This document shows positions 38,468 to 47,468 of a stretch of 64,000 bases of DNA, piece by piece. Source of the DNA: SAR116 cluster bacterium AG-390-L20. GTDB lineage: Bacteria > Pseudomonadota > Alphaproteobacteria > Puniceispirillales > Marisalimonadaceae. A program made the position numbers and the translations under genes. The DNA lies in the NCBI GenBank assembly GCA_003278095.1, contig QCHB01000010.1, positions 27,864 to 91,863 on the forward strand. Reading direction: 5' to 3'. The notes beneath the pieces are model-generated. The model was not told where the DNA came from, searched no databases, and saw nothing but the letters and a program-made list of their open reading frames with translations. The stretch's first letter is position 1; every line of letters starts with the position of its first letter.

Positions 38468-38977
38468 ATGGCCCAAAAAATAAATGTTAAAACTAAATCT
38501 AAAACCCTAAAACCAAGTAATCGTTTATTTTTAGTCGTTGCTGACGATAGTAAGGAATTGCACCAAGCTTTATACTATGCAGCAAGAAGAGCAGCTACCG
38601 CTGGGGGCGAAATTGCACTTTTCAGATGCATAGAACCTATTGAAGGGCAATTGTGGGGCGGCGTTACTGAAATTATGGAATCTGAAGCTGAACAATCAAG
38701 TAAAAAATTGCTTAATGAACTCAGTGAATATTGTGAAAAATTAGGAGCACCTAAACCACGAACATTTGTTAGGAAAGGAATTGCGCACGAAGAATTATTT
38801 AATTTAATTGACAAAGAAGAAGCCATTAGGGTTTTAGTTTTAGGAGTTTCTACTGAACATGGTAATCCTGGCCCATTAATAAATTATATTATTAATAAGG
38901 GTAGTAACCAATGCAGAGTTCCTATAACTATTGTTCCAGGAAACTTAACTGATGAACAAATTGACGCCCTAATATAA
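38468..38977 (+). CDS. Universal stress protein family (UspA)
   Basis: A 169-residue Usp-fold protein: RLFLVVADDSKELHQALYYAARRAATAGGEIALFRCIEP at the start and VLVLGVSTEHGNPGPL with the GSN and VPITIVPG elements toward the end. ATG at 38468 is preferred to the GTG three bases earlier because GAGG at 38459-38462 gives a 5-base spacer. Directly follows the TIGR02186 gene. Confidence 0.88.
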   Translation: MAQKINVKTKSKTLKPSNRLFLVVADDSKELHQALYYAARRAATAGGEIALFRCIEPIEGQLWGGVTEIMESEAEQSSKKLLNELSEYCEKLGAPKPRTFVRKGIAHEELFNLIDKEEAIRVLVLGVSTEHGNPGPLINYIINKGSNQCRVPITIVPGNLTDEQIDALI

Positions 38978-39035
38978 AAAGATGTTGATTTTAAATAATC
39001 TAGCCTTATACATTACCCAATAAAGTGAGTGAATT

Positions 39036-39566
39036 ATGTTTAAAAAATTAATTATTATTTTATTAGGGGTAATGTGTGTAACAATGGTTAAGCCAACAAA
39101 AAAAGCTTCTGCAAATTCAAGTAAATTTATAACTATTGAAACATCTCAAGGTAAAGTTGTCATTGAGACCCTACCGAAAATTGCTCCAAATCACGTCAAG
39201 AGAATAAAACAATTAGTTAAAGATGGATTTTATGATGGTATTATTTTTCATAGAGTTATAAAAGGTTTTATGGCTCAAACTGGTGATCCTGATGGTGTAG
39301 GCACAGGCGGATCAGGTCAAAATTTGAAGGCTGAATTTTCTGATTACGAGTATAAATACGGAACTGTTGGAATGGCTAGATCTATGAGTCCAGACAGTGG
39401 GGACAGTCAATTTTTTATTTGTTTTGACGGTTGTAGTCATTTAACTGGCCAATATACTGTTTGGGGGCAAGTTATTTCTGGAATGGAAGCTGTTGAAAAA
39501 CTTTCAATAGGAGAGCCACCAAGTAATCCTGACAAAATGATATCAGTAAGACTTGGCAAAAAATAA
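39036..39566 (+). CDS. Exported peptidyl-prolyl cis-trans isomerase (cyclophilin)
   Basis: Protein-folding catalyst of 176 residues with a signal peptide (about 1-26) directing it to the periplasm. The cyclophilin domain shows the catalytic Arg in FHRVIKGFMAQTGDPDG, QFFICFDGCSHLTGQYTVWGQVISGM, and full length for the short bacterial class. No other signals; it stands alone between usp and convergent pyruvate kinase. Confidence 0.93.
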   Translation: MFKKLIIILLGVMCVTMVKPTKKASANSSKFITIETSQGKVVIETLPKIAPNHVKRIKQLVKDGFYDGIIFHRVIKGFMAQTGDPDGVGTGGSGQNLKAEFSDYEYKYGTVGMARSMSPDSGDSQFFICFDGCSHLTGQYTVWGQVISGMEAVEKLSIGEPPSNPDKMISVRLGKK

Positions 39567-39570
39567 TTAA

Positions 39571-40986
39571 TTAAATATCAACCACTCTAATAGAATTAGT
39601 AGAACCAGAAACACCAAAAGGCATACCTGCAACAACAACTATAGCATCACCTTGTTTGGCTAGTTTTTCAATTTTAATTATCTCCCTTGCTTCTTTTATT
39701 GCCGCCTCATATCCCTGAACTTTACTAAAAAATGAATAAGCTCCCCAGAGAAGAGATAACTTTCTCTTAACTCTTACTTCCGGGGTCATAACTACTAGTA
39801 GTAAGTTTGGTCTCTCTCTAGCCATTCTGAAGGCAGTGTTTCCAGATGCTGTAAAAGCTACTACAGCCTTAGCGTTTACTGCCTCTGCTAAACTAACTGC
39901 AGAACGAGAAACTGCGTTATAAACATAATTTTCTACTTTTAAATTTTGTGGACCATCACCTGGATGCATTTTTATATGGTTTTCAGCTGAAAATATTATT
40001 CTGTCCATTATGGTAACTGCCTCTATCGGAAATGAGCCCACAGCCGTTTCCGCACTAAGCATAACTGCATCTGCACCATCAAATACTGCAGTAGCAACAT
40101 CTGATGCTTCTGCTCTAGTTGGAGAGGGTGATTCAATCATAGACTCTAACATTTGCGTAGCTACGATGACAGGTTTACCAGCCTGTCTACACTTAAGAAT
40201 TATATCTTTTTGTATTCCAGGAACCTCCTCTGGAGGTAGTTCAACACCTAGATCACCTCTAGCAACCATTATACCATCACAAGCTCCAATTATTTTATTT
40301 AATTCTTTCAGCGCTGATGGCTTTTCTATCTTAGCAATAATACACGCTTTATCTTCAATATATTTTTTTACCTCCTCTACATCTCTTAATTTCTGAACAA
40401 ATGAAAGAGCTATCCAATCAATTTCTTGATTTAAAATGAACTTAAGATCTTCAATATCTTTAGAAGTTAGTGGGCTTGTATTTAACACTACATCAGGTAA
40501 GTTTACTCCTTTATTACTTTTAATATATCCTCCAACAATAACTTCTGTTTTTATTATATTTTTAGAAATATCTTTAACTCTAAATTGAAGTTTCCCATCA
40601 TCCATTAGGATATTTGAACCAATTGATAAACTCTCATATATTTCATTATGAGATAAATTTACTCTACTAAAATCTCCAATCTCAGTTTTCTTATCAAAGT
40701 TATAAGTACTTCCTTTTATTACTTTAATATCTTCTTTAACTTTACCTATTCTGAATTTTGGACCTTGAAGGTCTGCCAAGATTGCAACATTACAACCAAG
40801 TTCATTTTCAGCTGAACGTATATAAGTAATTCTTTTAAGGTGATCCCCATGATTACCATGACTAAAGTTCAGACGAAAAACATTTACCCCAGCTTTAATT
40901 AATAATTTTATTTTTTGAATATCGTCAGTAGCAGTTCCAACAGTAGCTACTATTTTGGTTGATCTTAAATAATTTTTATCTCTCAT
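39571..40986 (-). CDS. pyk: Pyruvate kinase
   Basis: Glycolytic enzyme converting PEP and ADP to pyruvate and ATP. The 471-residue protein has TKIVATVGTA at the start, NFSHGNHGDH, ILADLQGPKFRIG, the catalytic Lys segment CIIAKIEKPSALK (about 220), the MVARGDLGVELPPE loop (near 245) and MLSAETAVGSFPIEAV. The C-terminal allosteric domain is complete. Confidence 0.97.
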   Translation of the reverse strand: MRDKNYLRSTKIVATVGTATDDIQKIKLLIKAGVNVFRLNFSHGNHGDHLKRITYIRSAENELGCNVAILADLQGPKFRIGKVKEDIKVIKGSTYNFDKKTEIGDFSRVNLSHNEIYESLSIGSNILMDDGKLQFRVKDISKNIIKTEVIVGGYIKSNKGVNLPDVVLNTSPLTSKDIEDLKFILNQEIDWIALSFVQKLRDVEEVKKYIEDKACIIAKIEKPSALKELNKIIGACDGIMVARGDLGVELPPEEVPGIQKDIILKCRQAGKPVIVATQMLESMIESPSPTRAEASDVATAVFDGADAVMLSAETAVGSFPIEAVTIMDRIIFSAENHIKMHPGDGPQNLKVENYVYNAVSRSAVSLAEAVNAKAVVAFTASGNTAFRMARERPNLLLVVMTPEVRVKRKLSLLWGAYSFFSKVQGYEAAIKEAREIIKIEKLAKQGDAIVVVAGMPFGVSGSTNSIRVVDI

Positions 40987-41110
40987 AATTTACCTTTTTT
41001 AATAATCCCAATGTTATACATCAAATATTAATAAAATATTAAAATTATTTTTTTAAATAATTAAACTCGGCAAGCTATTTGCAATCTCTTTTATAACAGG
41101 AGAAATATTA

Positions 41111-41317
41111 ATGGCACAAATTGTTCCCTTTCCACTCGATAAAGTAAGGAAGTCTAAAAAAGAAAATATTTTTGAAGAAAAACATATTCTTCATATGATA
41201 AAGAATATTAGACAAAATTACCCTCCTTCATTATGGAATACTGTTTACCAACTCACAAAACAAGGCCATATAACTGATGACATTCATGAAGATATTGATA
41301 TAACTCCCAAAAAATAA
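41111..41317 (+). CDS. Hypothetical 68-residue protein
   Basis: I do not recognise this family. The protein starts MAQIVPFPLDKVR and is rich in Lys and His, with an amphipathic central helix (HILHMIKNIRQNYPPSLWNTVYQLTKQG) and an acidic C-terminus. AGGAG at 41099-41103 with an 8-base spacer supports translation. It is divergent from pyruvate kinase across 124 bases of AT-rich sequence and precedes a GST gene. Confidence 0.6.
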   Translation: MAQIVPFPLDKVRKSKKENIFEEKHILHMIKNIRQNYPPSLWNTVYQLTKQGHITDDIHEDIDITPKK

Positions 41318-41380
41318 ATTAATATAATTAATTATTAGAAAATAATTTAATCTTAAATAAAATTTAATTAAGATTAAATC

Positions 41381-42040
41381 ATGAAAAAAAATAAATACCC
41401 TATTTTATACTCTTTTAGACGTTGTCCATATGCAATGAGGGCAAGACTAGCTATTAAAATTTCGGAAATTTTTGTCGAAATAAGAGAAATAAAGTTAAAG
41501 GATAAACCATTAGAGTTTTTAAATTTGTCTCCAAAAGGAACTGTCCCTGTTTTAGTTACTACTTCAGGTAAAATTTTAGAAGAAAGCCTAGATATAATTT
41601 ATTGGGCATTAAATAAAAATGATCCAAAAAAATGGTTGGCTAATGGTCAGCTTTCACAAAATCAAATAAATCAACTTTTAGACAATCTTGAAAATGAATT
41701 TAAACCAAGCCTAGATAAATATAAATACCCAAATAGATTTGAAAGTGTAAATAAAGATTTTCATAGAGACAAAAATTTAAGCTTTCTGTGGTATTTAGAC
41801 GATTTGTTAAAAAAAAATAAGGCTTTAAATTGTTCTCACTTAAGTTTAGTAGATTACGCTATATTTCCATTTATAAGGCAATTTAGAAATGTTGATAGTG
41901 AATGGTTTGACTCATTAAATTTTAATTTTTTAAAGAAATGGTTATTTGAATTAATTGATAGTAATGTTTTTTTATCTATAATGAAAAAATATGAAAAATG
42001 GGAAACTACTAACACTCCTATTTATACAAAATTTTTATAA
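41381..42040 (+). CDS. Glutathione S-transferase-like protein
   Basis: A 219-residue protein with an N-terminal thioredoxin-fold GST domain: YSFRRCPYAMRARLAIKI (Cys15) and GTVPVLVTTSGKILEESLDIIYWAL, the latter containing the cis-Pro and glutathione-binding Glu/Ser. The C-terminal helical domain is shorter and diverged. The cysteine suggests a thiol-transferase (omega-like) chemistry. The substrate is unknown. Confidence 0.85.
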   Translation: MKKNKYPILYSFRRCPYAMRARLAIKISEIFVEIREIKLKDKPLEFLNLSPKGTVPVLVTTSGKILEESLDIIYWALNKNDPKKWLANGQLSQNQINQLLDNLENEFKPSLDKYKYPNRFESVNKDFHRDKNLSFLWYLDDLLKKNKALNCSHLSLVDYAIFPFIRQFRNVDSEWFDSLNFNFLKKWLFELIDSNVFLSIMKKYEKWETTNTPIYTKFL

Positions 42041-42062
42041 AAATAAACTTTGGAGAAGTTTT

Positions 42063-43265
42063 ATGTCAGAAGCGTTTATATGTGAAGGAACAAGAACCCC
42101 TATTGGAAAATTTGGTGGAAGTTTGTCTTCTATAAGAACGGACGACCTAGCTTCGTTACCATTAATCTCCTTGAAAGAAAAATTAAGCAAAACTGATTGG
42201 GAAAATTTAGAAGAAGTCTTTTATGGAAATGCAAATCAAGCTGGAGAAGATAACCGAAATATTGCAAGGATGGCACTTCTTCTTGCAGGTTTACCTCATT
42301 CTGTTCCAGGTATTACCTTGAACAGATTATGTGCTTCTGGAATGGAAGCGATTTCCAGCGCATCTAGAATGATAAAATCAAATGAGGCTGATATGACAAT
42401 TGCAGGAGGAGCGGAAAGCATGAGTAGAGCCCCTTTTGTTATGCCTAAGGCTAATTCAGCGTTTTCACGAAATGCAGAAATTTATGATACTACAATTGGA
42501 TGGAGATTTGTAAATCCAAAGATGAAGGAAAAATTTGGAATAGATTCGATGCCTGAAACTGCTGAAAATGTTGCAGAAAAATATCAAATTAGTAGAGAGG
42601 ACCAAGACAGAATGGCTTTATCTAGTCAACAAAAAGCCGCTAATTCAATTTCCAGTGGCCGATTGGCTAAAGAAATAACTTCAGTTAAGATTCCTCAAAG
42701 AAAAGGTGAACCTATAATTTTTGATAATGATGAGCACCCAAGAGGTACGTCACTTGAAAAACTATCATCACTACCGTCACCGTTTCGCCAAAATGGAAGC
42801 GTTACTGCAGGAAATGCAAGTGGAGTAAATGACGGTGCAGCTGCAATTGTAATTGCCAGTGAAGCTGGTGTAAATCGAAACCATTTAACACCTAAAGCCA
42901 GAATAATTTCAGCAGCAAGTGCTGGAGTTGAGCCAGCATATATGGGTATTGGGCCGGTTCCAGCCTCTATAAAAGCACTCAAAATCGCTGGTCTAAATAT
43001 AGAGGATATGGATGTAATTGAAATAAATGAAGCATTTGCTGCTCAGGGTTTGGCGAGTTTACGATCTCTCGGTATTCAAGACAATGATGAAAGGGTTAAT
43101 CCTAATGGAGGAGCGATAGCACTTGGTCATCCTTTAGGAATGTCAGGAACAAGATTAATTCTTACAGCTACACAAGAGTTAATAGAAAAAAGCAAAAAAT
43201 ATGCTTTATGTACTATGTGTGTTGGAGTTGGTCAGGGTAGTGCCATTATAATTGAAAGAGTTTAA
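42063..43265 (+). CDS. Acetyl-CoA C-acyltransferase (thiolase), possibly 3-oxoadipyl-CoA type
   Basis: Biosynthetic or degradative thiolase cleaving beta-ketoacyl-CoA. The 400-residue protein starts MSEAFICEGTRTPIGKFGG, with catalytic Cys90 in RLCASGMEA, NEAFAAQGLASL, GGAIALGHPLGMSG (His) and CTMCVGVGQG (second Cys). The ATG at 42063 with GGAGAAG is chosen over an in-frame start at 41991 that would overlap the GST gene. The 3-oxoadipyl-CoA assignment is only by resemblance to PcaF. Confidence 0.9.
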   Translation: MSEAFICEGTRTPIGKFGGSLSSIRTDDLASLPLISLKEKLSKTDWENLEEVFYGNANQAGEDNRNIARMALLLAGLPHSVPGITLNRLCASGMEAISSASRMIKSNEADMTIAGGAESMSRAPFVMPKANSAFSRNAEIYDTTIGWRFVNPKMKEKFGIDSMPETAENVAEKYQISREDQDRMALSSQQKAANSISSGRLAKEITSVKIPQRKGEPIIFDNDEHPRGTSLEKLSSLPSPFRQNGSVTAGNASGVNDGAAAIVIASEAGVNRNHLTPKARIISAASAGVEPAYMGIGPVPASIKALKIAGLNIEDMDVIEINEAFAAQGLASLRSLGIQDNDERVNPNGGAIALGHPLGMSGTRLILTATQELIEKSKKYALCTMCVGVGQGSAIIIERV

Positions 43266-43276
43266 AAAGCTTTAAA

Positions 43277-44392
43277 TTAATATTGATATGCTTGTCTATC
43301 TATAGAGACTGAACTTATATAAATAAAAACTTTTTTGTTTTCAGTTATTTTCATTTTATTTAAATTATAAGTAGTAATTCTAGCTCTAAGTACTTGTGAT
43401 GTTTTTTTAATTTTATTTTTCTTCAATTTAATTACTAACTCAGAAAAGGCAGTATTTTTTTCAGTATGTATCTTAGTTATTATTCCCACCAATTCATTTT
43501 CTGTAATATGTGTATTAATTTTTACAGGAGAAATAATTATATCTCTCGACCTTATTCTAACCCTTACTATATTATTCTCTAGTCCTGGTCTTCCTGGTAC
43601 AATTAATGATTGTCCATTTACATCTAGTGTTGTCATGTTCATTAATTGATTAGTTTTTATTAAAGTTCCTTCTAAAACAGAACTTGATTCAAATTTTCCA
43701 ATTAATCTTTGAAAAGAATTACTATTCAAAATTTTTGATACACTACCAGAAATTATTTTTTTCCCATTTTTTATTAAAATGATTTCATCTCCAATTTGAG
43801 ATATTTCTTCAATAGAATGTGAAACATATAAAATTGGGATTTTAAGTTTTTTATTAATCATTTTCAGAAAATTTAATAATCTAGCTTTAGTTTTAATATC
43901 TAAATCAGACATAGGCTCATCTAAAAGCAAATAATCTGATTGTTTTAATATAGTCCTCGCCAAAGCTACTCTAAGCTTTTCCCCGCCAGATAAATTTTGA
44001 GGATACCTGTTCAATATAGATCCTAATTCAAGATAATGAATTAATTCTTCTTTGGATAATAAAGTTTGATGTAAGAACTGATTTCTTTTAATTGGATAAT
44101 CAAGATTTTGATTCACACTCATATGTTCAAATAATATAGGGTTTTGGAACATCGTCCCAAAAGGTCTTTTATGTGGCGGAAATATTTTTGTATTTTCTAT
44201 ACTTTTATCATTTAATACAATTTTGGTTTCTAAATGATTTATAAATCCTGATAAGACAGATATAATAGTACTTTTACCTGATCCATTAGATCCATATAAA
44301 ACTGTAATTCCACTAGTATTGAATTCATGTTCAAAGTCTAAGAAAAAATCTCCAACGTATCCTGTTATTTTAACAAATAAACTAGTCATCAT
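43277..44392 (-). CDS. modC: Molybdate ABC transporter ATP-binding protein
   Basis: ATPase of the molybdate importer. The 371-residue protein has Walker A at 34-42 (GSNGSGKST), the signature LSGGEKLRVALARTIL, Walker B DYLLLDEPMSDLD, and a C-terminal MOP-type regulatory domain (ITKIHTEKNTAFSELVIKLK). Overlaps modB by 4 bases. modA is not adjacent, nor anywhere else in this window. Confidence 0.93.
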   Translation of the reverse strand: MMTSLFVKITGYVGDFFLDFEHEFNTSGITVLYGSNGSGKSTIISVLSGFINHLETKIVLNDKSIENTKIFPPHKRPFGTMFQNPILFEHMSVNQNLDYPIKRNQFLHQTLLSKEELIHYLELGSILNRYPQNLSGGEKLRVALARTILKQSDYLLLDEPMSDLDIKTKARLLNFLKMINKKLKIPILYVSHSIEEISQIGDEIILIKNGKKIISGSVSKILNSNSFQRLIGKFESSSVLEGTLIKTNQLMNMTTLDVNGQSLIVPGRPGLENNIVRVRIRSRDIIISPVKINTHITENELVGIITKIHTEKNTAFSELVIKLKKNKIKKTSQVLRARITTYNLNKMKITENKKVFIYISSVSIDRQAYQY

Positions 44393-45093
44393 TTAACTTT
44401 CACAATCGATCTTTTATTTGAATAAAATAAAGTTAATAGAATTATAAATGATAAGATTAACATGCCTCCTGCAAGAAAATGAGCTTTTCCAAAAGATAGT
44501 TGTTCAACATGATCATAAATGGAGATGGCTATAACTTTTGTTTTTCCGTGGATTCCCCCGCCCACCATTAAAACAATTCCAAACTCCCCCATTGTATGGG
44601 CAAATGAAATAATAAAGGAAGTTAAGAAACCTTTTTTAGACAATGGTACTATAACATTAATAAACGTATCAAATTTACTTGCCCCCAAGCTTTCTGAGGT
44701 TTTAAGAGTATCATTACCTATTTTTTCTAATGATGATTGAAGGGGTTGAACCCAAAAAGGAAGAGAATAAATAATTGATGCTAAAACAAGTCCATAAAAT
44801 GAAAAAATAAGCTGTTCGCCTGTAAGTAAGATAAAAAATTTACCTAAGGGTGTGTCTGGACTAAAAAAAACTATAAGATAAAACCCAATTACGGTAGGCG
44901 GTAAAACCAATGGTAAAGTAACAATTGACTCTAAAAATGGTTTCGTTCTTTTTGATTTAAACGCTAAAAAATAAGCCAAAGGTGTTCCAATTATCGCTAA
45001 GAAAAAACAGGTTGTAAGAGCTAGTTTTAACGTAATTAAAACTGCATTAAAATCTGAGCTTGAAAAATTTAAAGTATCCATTTTTATAACCAA
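44389..45093 (-). CDS. modB: Molybdate ABC transporter permease
   Basis: Inner-membrane permease of 234 residues with about five hydrophobic helices and the EAA-type loop ESLGASKFDTFINVIVPL. LPLVLPPTVIGFYLIV and AHTMGEFGIVLMVGGGI are ModB-typical. The transporter supplies molybdenum for the molybdopterin cofactor made with moaDE and used by MsrP. Divergent from the hydrolase at 45152. Confidence 0.94.
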   Translation of the reverse strand: MVIKMDTLNFSSSDFNAVLITLKLALTTCFFLAIIGTPLAYFLAFKSKRTKPFLESIVTLPLVLPPTVIGFYLIVFFSPDTPLGKFFILLTGEQLIFSFYGLVLASIIYSLPFWVQPLQSSLEKIGNDTLKTSESLGASKFDTFINVIVPLSKKGFLTSFIISFAHTMGEFGIVLMVGGGIHGKTKVIAISIYDHVEQLSFGKAHFLAGGMLILSFIILLTLFYSNKRSIVKVK

Positions 45094-45151
45094 TTGTATT
45101 TGGTAAAAATTTTAAATAATATGTTATTTAAGTTATAGATAGGAGCATCAA

Positions 45152-46039
45152 ATGTCATTTATTAAAACTGATGATAAAGTTAAATTATATTATGAAACAG
45201 TTGGCAAAGGTGAGCCTATTATATTTGTTCACGAATTTGCAGGTGATTACAGAAGTTGGGAACCACAGGTTAATTATTTTTCCAGATATAATAAATGTAT
45301 TACTTATTGTGCAAGAGGATATCATCCTTCAGAAATTCCCCAAAATGAAACACAATACAGCCAAGAAAGAGCTTGGCGCGATATAATAAGTGTTATGGAT
45401 AACTTAAATATAAAAAAAGCGAATATTGTAGGTCTATCTATGGGTGGTTTTGCAACTCTTCATTTAGGTATCAACGCCCCTGATAGAGTGTCAAGTTTAG
45501 TAATAGCAGGTTGCGGATATGGAGCAATTCCAATTGAAAAAACTTCATTTAATAAAGAGGCTGATTTTTCTAATGTTTCTTTTGATACTGCCCAAAATAT
45601 ATTAAATAAGGGTATGGCAAAAGTAGGATCAGAATATGCTTTAGGTCCATCCAGAGTTCAATTTCAAAATAAAGATCCAAAAGGTTGGCAGTTATTTAAT
45701 GATCAGTTAATAAAACATGATGCAATCGGTTCTGCTAACACTCTTTTAGGTGTGCAAAACAAAAGACCCAATTTGTACGCATTAGAGAAAGAAATAAGTG
45801 ATATTGAAGCTCCAACGTTTATAATAAACGGCGATGAAGATGATATGTGTCTTGAAGTAGGTTTGTTTCTAAAGAGAACGATCAAAAGTTCTGGTTTGTT
45901 GATTGTCCCCAAAACAGGCCATACAATCAATTTAGAAGAACCAGCTTTATTTAATAGCCAATTATTAAAGTTTTATTCTTCAATTAAAGCATCTACGTGG
46001 GGCAAAAGGGACAAAAGAGCAGAAATAATAAAATTTTAA
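45152..46039 (+). CDS. Alpha/beta hydrolase
   Basis: A 295-residue alpha/beta-hydrolase with nucleophile Ser96 in GLSMGG, an oxyanion-type HEFAGD segment near 27-32, an acidic residue in NGDEDDMCLE near 225 and His in PKTGHTINLEEP near 255. The class resembles esterases and 3-oxoadipate enol-lactonases; no substrate can be assigned. AGGAG precedes the ATG. Ends with a 4-base overlap with convergent yajQ. Confidence 0.85.
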   Translation: MSFIKTDDKVKLYYETVGKGEPIIFVHEFAGDYRSWEPQVNYFSRYNKCITYCARGYHPSEIPQNETQYSQERAWRDIISVMDNLNIKKANIVGLSMGGFATLHLGINAPDRVSSLVIAGCGYGAIPIEKTSFNKEADFSNVSFDTAQNILNKGMAKVGSEYALGPSRVQFQNKDPKGWQLFNDQLIKHDAIGSANTLLGVQNKRPNLYALEKEISDIEAPTFIINGDEDDMCLEVGLFLKRTIKSSGLLIVPKTGHTINLEEPALFNSQLLKFYSSIKASTWGKRDKRAEIIKF

Positions 46040-46521
46040 TCTCTAAAATTCTCGTATTGCAATGGATGTTTAATGTTTAACTCTTTGATTAGTTTTATTG
46101 CCGCTTGAAGATCGTCTCTCTTTTTACCTGAAACTCTTACCTCATCACCTTGTATAGATGTTTGAGTTTTACTTTTTGAAGATTTAATAACTTTAACAAT
46201 TTTTTGAGCAATTTCTCTGTCAACACCTTGTTTGATTAATACAACTTGCCTGATTGAATTTCCAGATGCAGCTTCTGGTTTTTCAAACTCTAATGCTCCT
46301 GCATCAACTTTTTTTCTGGTTAAGTGAGTAATGACTAGTTCTTCAACCTGTTTTCTTTTTAAATCGTCATCTGCTTTAATTATAATCTTATCGTCTTGTT
46401 GTTCAACTTCACAGACGCTCCCTTTAAAATCATATCTAGTATTTATCTCTTTTTTAACACCTTCAAGCGCATTTTGAACTGAAGGCATATCTATTTTACT
46501 TACTATATCAAAACTAGGCAT
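46036..46521 (-). CDS. YajQ family nucleotide-binding protein
   Basis: A 161-residue YajQ protein, made of two ferredoxin-like halves; homologues bind cyclic di-GMP in some bacteria. The start MPSFDIVSKIDMPSVQNALEGVKKEI and the QTSIQGDEVRVSGKKRDDLQAAIKLIKE block are characteristic. Full length. Whether this one binds cyclic di-GMP cannot be seen. Confidence 0.94.
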   Translation of the reverse strand: MPSFDIVSKIDMPSVQNALEGVKKEINTRYDFKGSVCEVEQQDDKIIIKADDDLKRKQVEELVITHLTRKKVDAGALEFEKPEAASGNSIRQVVLIKQGVDREIAQKIVKVIKSSKSKTQTSIQGDEVRVSGKKRDDLQAAIKLIKELNIKHPLQYENFRD

Positions 46522-46658
46522 AATCTATTTCCTCTTATAAAGTTTTATTACAGTATAATATTAAATTCATATTTCTCAAACAGTCTAAATAACAGTTGAT
46601 AGATATTAAGTTAAATTATAAATTATATATACATTTGAACTTAAGATTTGAAAATTGA

Positions 46659-47456
46659 ATGGATATTGTATTTAAATTGTTACTTCTTGTACCTGTTATA
46701 ATAAGTTCATATTTTTTATTTATAAATATAGGGATTTTGTCAATTTTTCCGATTTGGCTTTTGTGCGGCTTAATTGACGTTTCAAGACATAAAACAATGA
46801 ATTTGAAATTAATTAAGGAGTATTTTTTAGGTAAAGGCTTTTTAACGTTTATCCTATCTCCCTTAAACCTTTTTGCTGATTTGTTATCATTCAGAAATCT
46901 TCATACCTTTAAGATAGAGGATCTTCCAATAGGACACCAAGACGAAATTAATGCTGTTGTTTCTTTATTTGATAAGAATTCTAAAGAAATAACTGACAGA
47001 TTTAAGGAAAATATTGATGATAATAGAACAATGTTATTCTACAAATGGTATGGCTATAGACTAGATGAGTCCATAGACGAGTTTAATAATGATTATAAAT
47101 ATATAAAAACAATTGGAGTGTCTTTATTTAGGCAAAAGACCTCTACCTCAAGACATTTTGGCCCTTTGAGAATGACTTATCGTATTTTATATAATTTTAA
47201 TAAAGTAAAAAAAGAAGGCTCTTACATAGAAGCTGACGGTAGAATAAACAAATGGAAATATGAACCATTATTTATTTTTGATGATACTCTTATTCATCAA
47301 AGTTTTAACGAAGAAGAAAATTTGAGATATTGCGCATTCATTGATATTATAAGACCCTCACACTTTGATAATATTATGAAATCAATTTTAACTGGGGTAG
47401 GTTTTTTATTAAAAAAAACAAGAAGTATTTTTTATAAAAACTGGAAAATGATTTAA
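46659..47456 (+). CDS. Membrane-anchored aspartyl/asparaginyl beta-hydroxylase-like protein (LpxO-like)
   Basis: A 265-residue protein with one or two N-terminal membrane helices (about 4-40) and a C-terminal domain that fits the Fe(II)/2-oxoglutarate AspH family: metal ligands H166 in RHFGP and H213 in IFDDTLIHQSF, and the 2-oxoglutarate Arg223 in NLRYCAFIDIIRPSHF. LpxO, which hydroxylates lipid A acyl chains, has the same layout, so a lipid or cell-envelope substrate is a reasonable guess. The substrate is not readable. It stands alone between yajQ and the nitrile-hydratase operon. Confidence 0.65.
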   Translation: MDIVFKLLLLVPVIISSYFLFINIGILSIFPIWLLCGLIDVSRHKTMNLKLIKEYFLGKGFLTFILSPLNLFADLLSFRNLHTFKIEDLPIGHQDEINAVVSLFDKNSKEITDRFKENIDDNRTMLFYKWYGYRLDESIDEFNNDYKYIKTIGVSLFRQKTSTSRHFGPLRMTYRILYNFNKVKKEGSYIEADGRINKWKYEPLFIFDDTLIHQSFNEEENLRYCAFIDIIRPSHFDNIMKSILTGVGFLLKKTRSIFYKNWKMI

Positions 47457-47468
47457 AGAAATTTTGAA

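Noticed and set aside
41991..42062. Longer start for the thiolase
   Set aside because: It overlaps the GST gene by 50 bases, while ATG at 42063 has GGAGAAG before it and the normal thiolase N-terminus.
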